This document shows, piece after piece, positions 62,610 through 64,000 of a stretch of DNA of 64,000 bases. Numbering within the stretch: the first letter of the stretch is position 1; each line of letters opens with the position of its first letter. The notes beneath the pieces are model-generated. The model had not been told where the DNA came from. It saw only the letters and a program-made list of their open reading frames with translations, and did no database searches. This DNA is from Myxococcus stipitatus (GTDB taxonomy: Bacteria > Myxococcota > Myxococcia > Myxococcales > Myxococcaceae): assembly GCF_038561935.1 (NCBI RefSeq), contig NZ_CP102770.1, forward strand, positions 4,340,001 through 4,404,000, written 5' to 3'. Both the position numbers and the translations under genes were made by a program.

Positions 62610-64000
62610 ATGGGTGTTACTGTCCGTCGCCCCCCGTCGTGGGTTGTGTCGTTGCTGCTGTGGGCCCTGGCTGGATGTGGAGGGGACGTCACGTCGACTC
62701 AATCCCCGGCGGCCGAGATCGGGGAGAGTCGTTCGGAGATTCGCATCGCCAACTCGCTGTCCACGGATGCACTCGTCCTCAACGCCATTGGCACCAATGG
62801 CACCGCGACGACGCTGCTGGCGACATCGAGCCTGGACTCGCTCTTCGATGGCACCGCGTTCGGCGGCCATCCACACATCAGCCGGCAGCTGCATGACCCA
62901 GATGCGCGAAAGTTCATGGAGTACCTGGTGAGCTGCGCGCTGGGGCCCAGCCAGGTGCTCGCCTACTTCGACCCGACGCCGTCCTCTGGTGGACCTCGCC
63001 TCTGGGGCGGCAAGGCGGGCCTGTGCACGAAGTGGCTGACCTCGCCGCCCTCGCAGGAGTGTCTCAACCGCGTCTCCGCGTGCCTCCTCTCGCGCAACAA
63101 CGCGCTGGGTCGCCGCGTGGAGCTGTCCATCCGCGGTGAGGTCCAGGGCGCTCCGAGTGTCTTCTACCTGGAGCCGGTGACGCGGCCCGCGGAGTACGAT
63201 CCGAGCACGGCGCAGAAGCTGGCCAGCTTCGCGACCTGCGCGATGGGCGAGTCGGGCGCGCAGCGGAACTGTGGCTGGACCGCCCACGGCATCGGACGGT
63301 GTACGGCCGGCGCGACGGTCTGGGCGGGAGCCGGAGGGGCTGTCGCGTGCCCGGGCGCATCGCTGGGCGCGAGCGCGGGCAGTCGGATGGTGCTGCGCGT
63401 GTGCTCGGGCGTCGTGGGCTGCAACACGGGCGCCGACACGCTCCTGGGCGAGGGGGATGGGAGCTGCGCCGGGACGGACCCGGTGGTGTCCTTCACGTGC
63501 CCCGCGGAGGGCTACTACAGCGTGATGACGGCGCCGTGGGACAGCGCGGACTCCGGGGTGGCGAGCGTGGCCACGACGTCGACGGCGGTGCAGGCGTATG
63601 CGCTGTCGGAGGCGCAGGTCTACGGCATGCGCGAGGGCGCGTTCTACGGCAACATCTTCGACCGGAAGGCGCTGGCCACGGAGGTCTACGTGGAAGAGCA
63701 GCGCTACGGTGACCAGCTGAAGTACGTCGTCGTCGGAGACCAGGTGGAGATCCAGGGCGCCATCTATCGCAAGATGTACTCCTGCTATGACCCGTCCTGG
63801 GTGAGCGGCTCCGCGTACTCCACGCACCGCGTCTGCGCGTTGCCGAACTCTGGCGCGAACTGCGCGGCCACCGTCACCGGCCCCTGCTGGGGGACCGCCA
63901 CGAACCCACAGGCGGGCAAGTGCGAGGTGAACGATGGGACGATGGTGCCGGGCGACGGCGACTACGAGCGGTGCCGGGACAACCTGAACCGCCTGTGGCT
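62610..64000 (+). CDS. Cys-rich lipoprotein (C-terminus beyond window)
   Basis: At least 463 residues from ATG 62610, with GGAGGAG about five bases upstream; open to the right edge. A lipobox LWALAGC (Cys23) follows a signal of ~22 residues. The mature chain is Gly/Ser/Thr-rich with many cysteines in short spacings (CALGPS, GLCTKW, CLNRVSACL, NCGWTAHGIGRC, CSGVVGCNTG, CAGTDP). It has no recognised domain. The Cys-rich pattern and lipidation suggest a disulfide-stabilised surface or outer-membrane protein. It is 164 bp after the kinase gene and has its own likely promoter region. Confidence 0.78.
   Translation, partial: MGVTVRRPPSWVVSLLLWALAGCGGDVTSTQSPAAEIGESRSEIRIANSLSTDALVLNAIGTNGTATTLLATSSLDSLFDGTAFGGHPHISRQLHDPDARKFMEYLVSCALGPSQVLAYFDPTPSSGGPRLWGGKAGLCTKWLTSPPSQECLNRVSACLLSRNNALGRRVELSIRGEVQGAPSVFYLEPVTRPAEYDPSTAQKLASFATCAMGESGAQRNCGWTAHGIGRCTAGATVWAGAGGAVACPGASLGASAGSRMVLRVCSGVVGCNTGADTLLGEGDGSCAGTDPVVSFTCPAEGYYSVMTAPWDSADSGVASVATTSTAVQAYALSEAQVYGMREGAFYGNIFDRKALATEVYVEEQRYGDQLKYVVVGDQVEIQGAIYRKMYSCYDPSWVSGSAYSTHRVCALPNSGANCAATVTGPCWGTATNPQAGKCEVNDGTMVPGDGDYERCRDNLNRLW

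Overview
The window is high-GC (about 68-70% by eye) bacterial chromosome with strong G/C bias in third codon positions and many GTG starts. It most likely comes from a fruiting myxobacterium (Myxococcota, Myxococcaceae/Archangiaceae level). The main reasons are a Tgl-type TPR lipoprotein gene next to recO, a DUF2378/TIGR02265-like protein at the left edge (a family known to me only from myxobacteria), a large Ser/Thr kinase fused to ATPase and TPR modules, and several lipoproteins and secreted repeat proteins. I see no rRNA operon, insertion sequence, prophage or CRISPR array. The window is mostly core chromosome with small lineage-specific genes between core blocks.

Layout. (1) 1-7365: accessory and regulatory genes: a DUF2378-like protein cut by the edge, a 34-bp repeat array, a DUF937-OmpA envelope protein, an ADP-ribosylglycohydrolase, an orphan membrane histidine kinase, a small secreted protein, and a membrane protein coupled to metF. 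(2) 7460-11958: gcvT-gcvH-gcvP, divergent from metF, so that 5,10-methylene-THF production and use share one 94-bp intergenic region. (3) 12022-17850: CDF metal exporter, TonB-like protein, SpoIID/LytB-domain lipoprotein, secreted beta-helix protein. (4) 17931-24318: tRNA-Cys with a clear promoter, acyl-CoA dehydrogenase, rhodanese, asd, fdxA, an orphan FliK-like protein, a secreted protein, a GNAT acetyltransferase. (5) 24331-33413: hrpB, an Ala/Ser/Pro-rich protein, a HAD phosphatase, a HEAT-repeat protein, a DsrE-like protein, a VWA lipoprotein, a RimK-like ATP-grasp enzyme and a DsbD-alpha-like secreted protein. (6) 33419-48911: the translation/transcription block rlmB, four tRNAs (Thr-Tyr-Gly-Thr), tuf, rpmG, tRNA-Trp, secE, nusG, rplK, rplA, rplJ, rplL, rpoB, rpoC, with attenuator-like hairpins at the rplA/rplJ and rplL/rpoB junctions and a strong terminator after rpoC. 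(7) 49123-55195: a one-directional run: two coiled-coil (phasin-like) proteins, lytic transglycosylase, two unknown genes, tgl, a short RodZ-like HTH-membrane protein, recO and a PfkB sugar kinase. (8) 55212-64000: a beta-propeller secreted protein, an OPT transporter, the multidomain kinase and a Cys-rich lipoprotein cut by the right edge.

Functional links: gcvTHP and metF form a one-carbon module. Block 6 is the canonical tuf-secE-nusG-rpl-rpo superoperon region. Block 7 places a type IV pilus secretin pilotin (Tgl) among envelope genes. The strongest candidates for undescribed biology are the double-dyad repeat array at 727-827, the kinase with a degenerate cyclase-like domain, the phasin-like pair translationally coupled to a transglycosylase, and the conserved-looking genes of unknown function around tgl.
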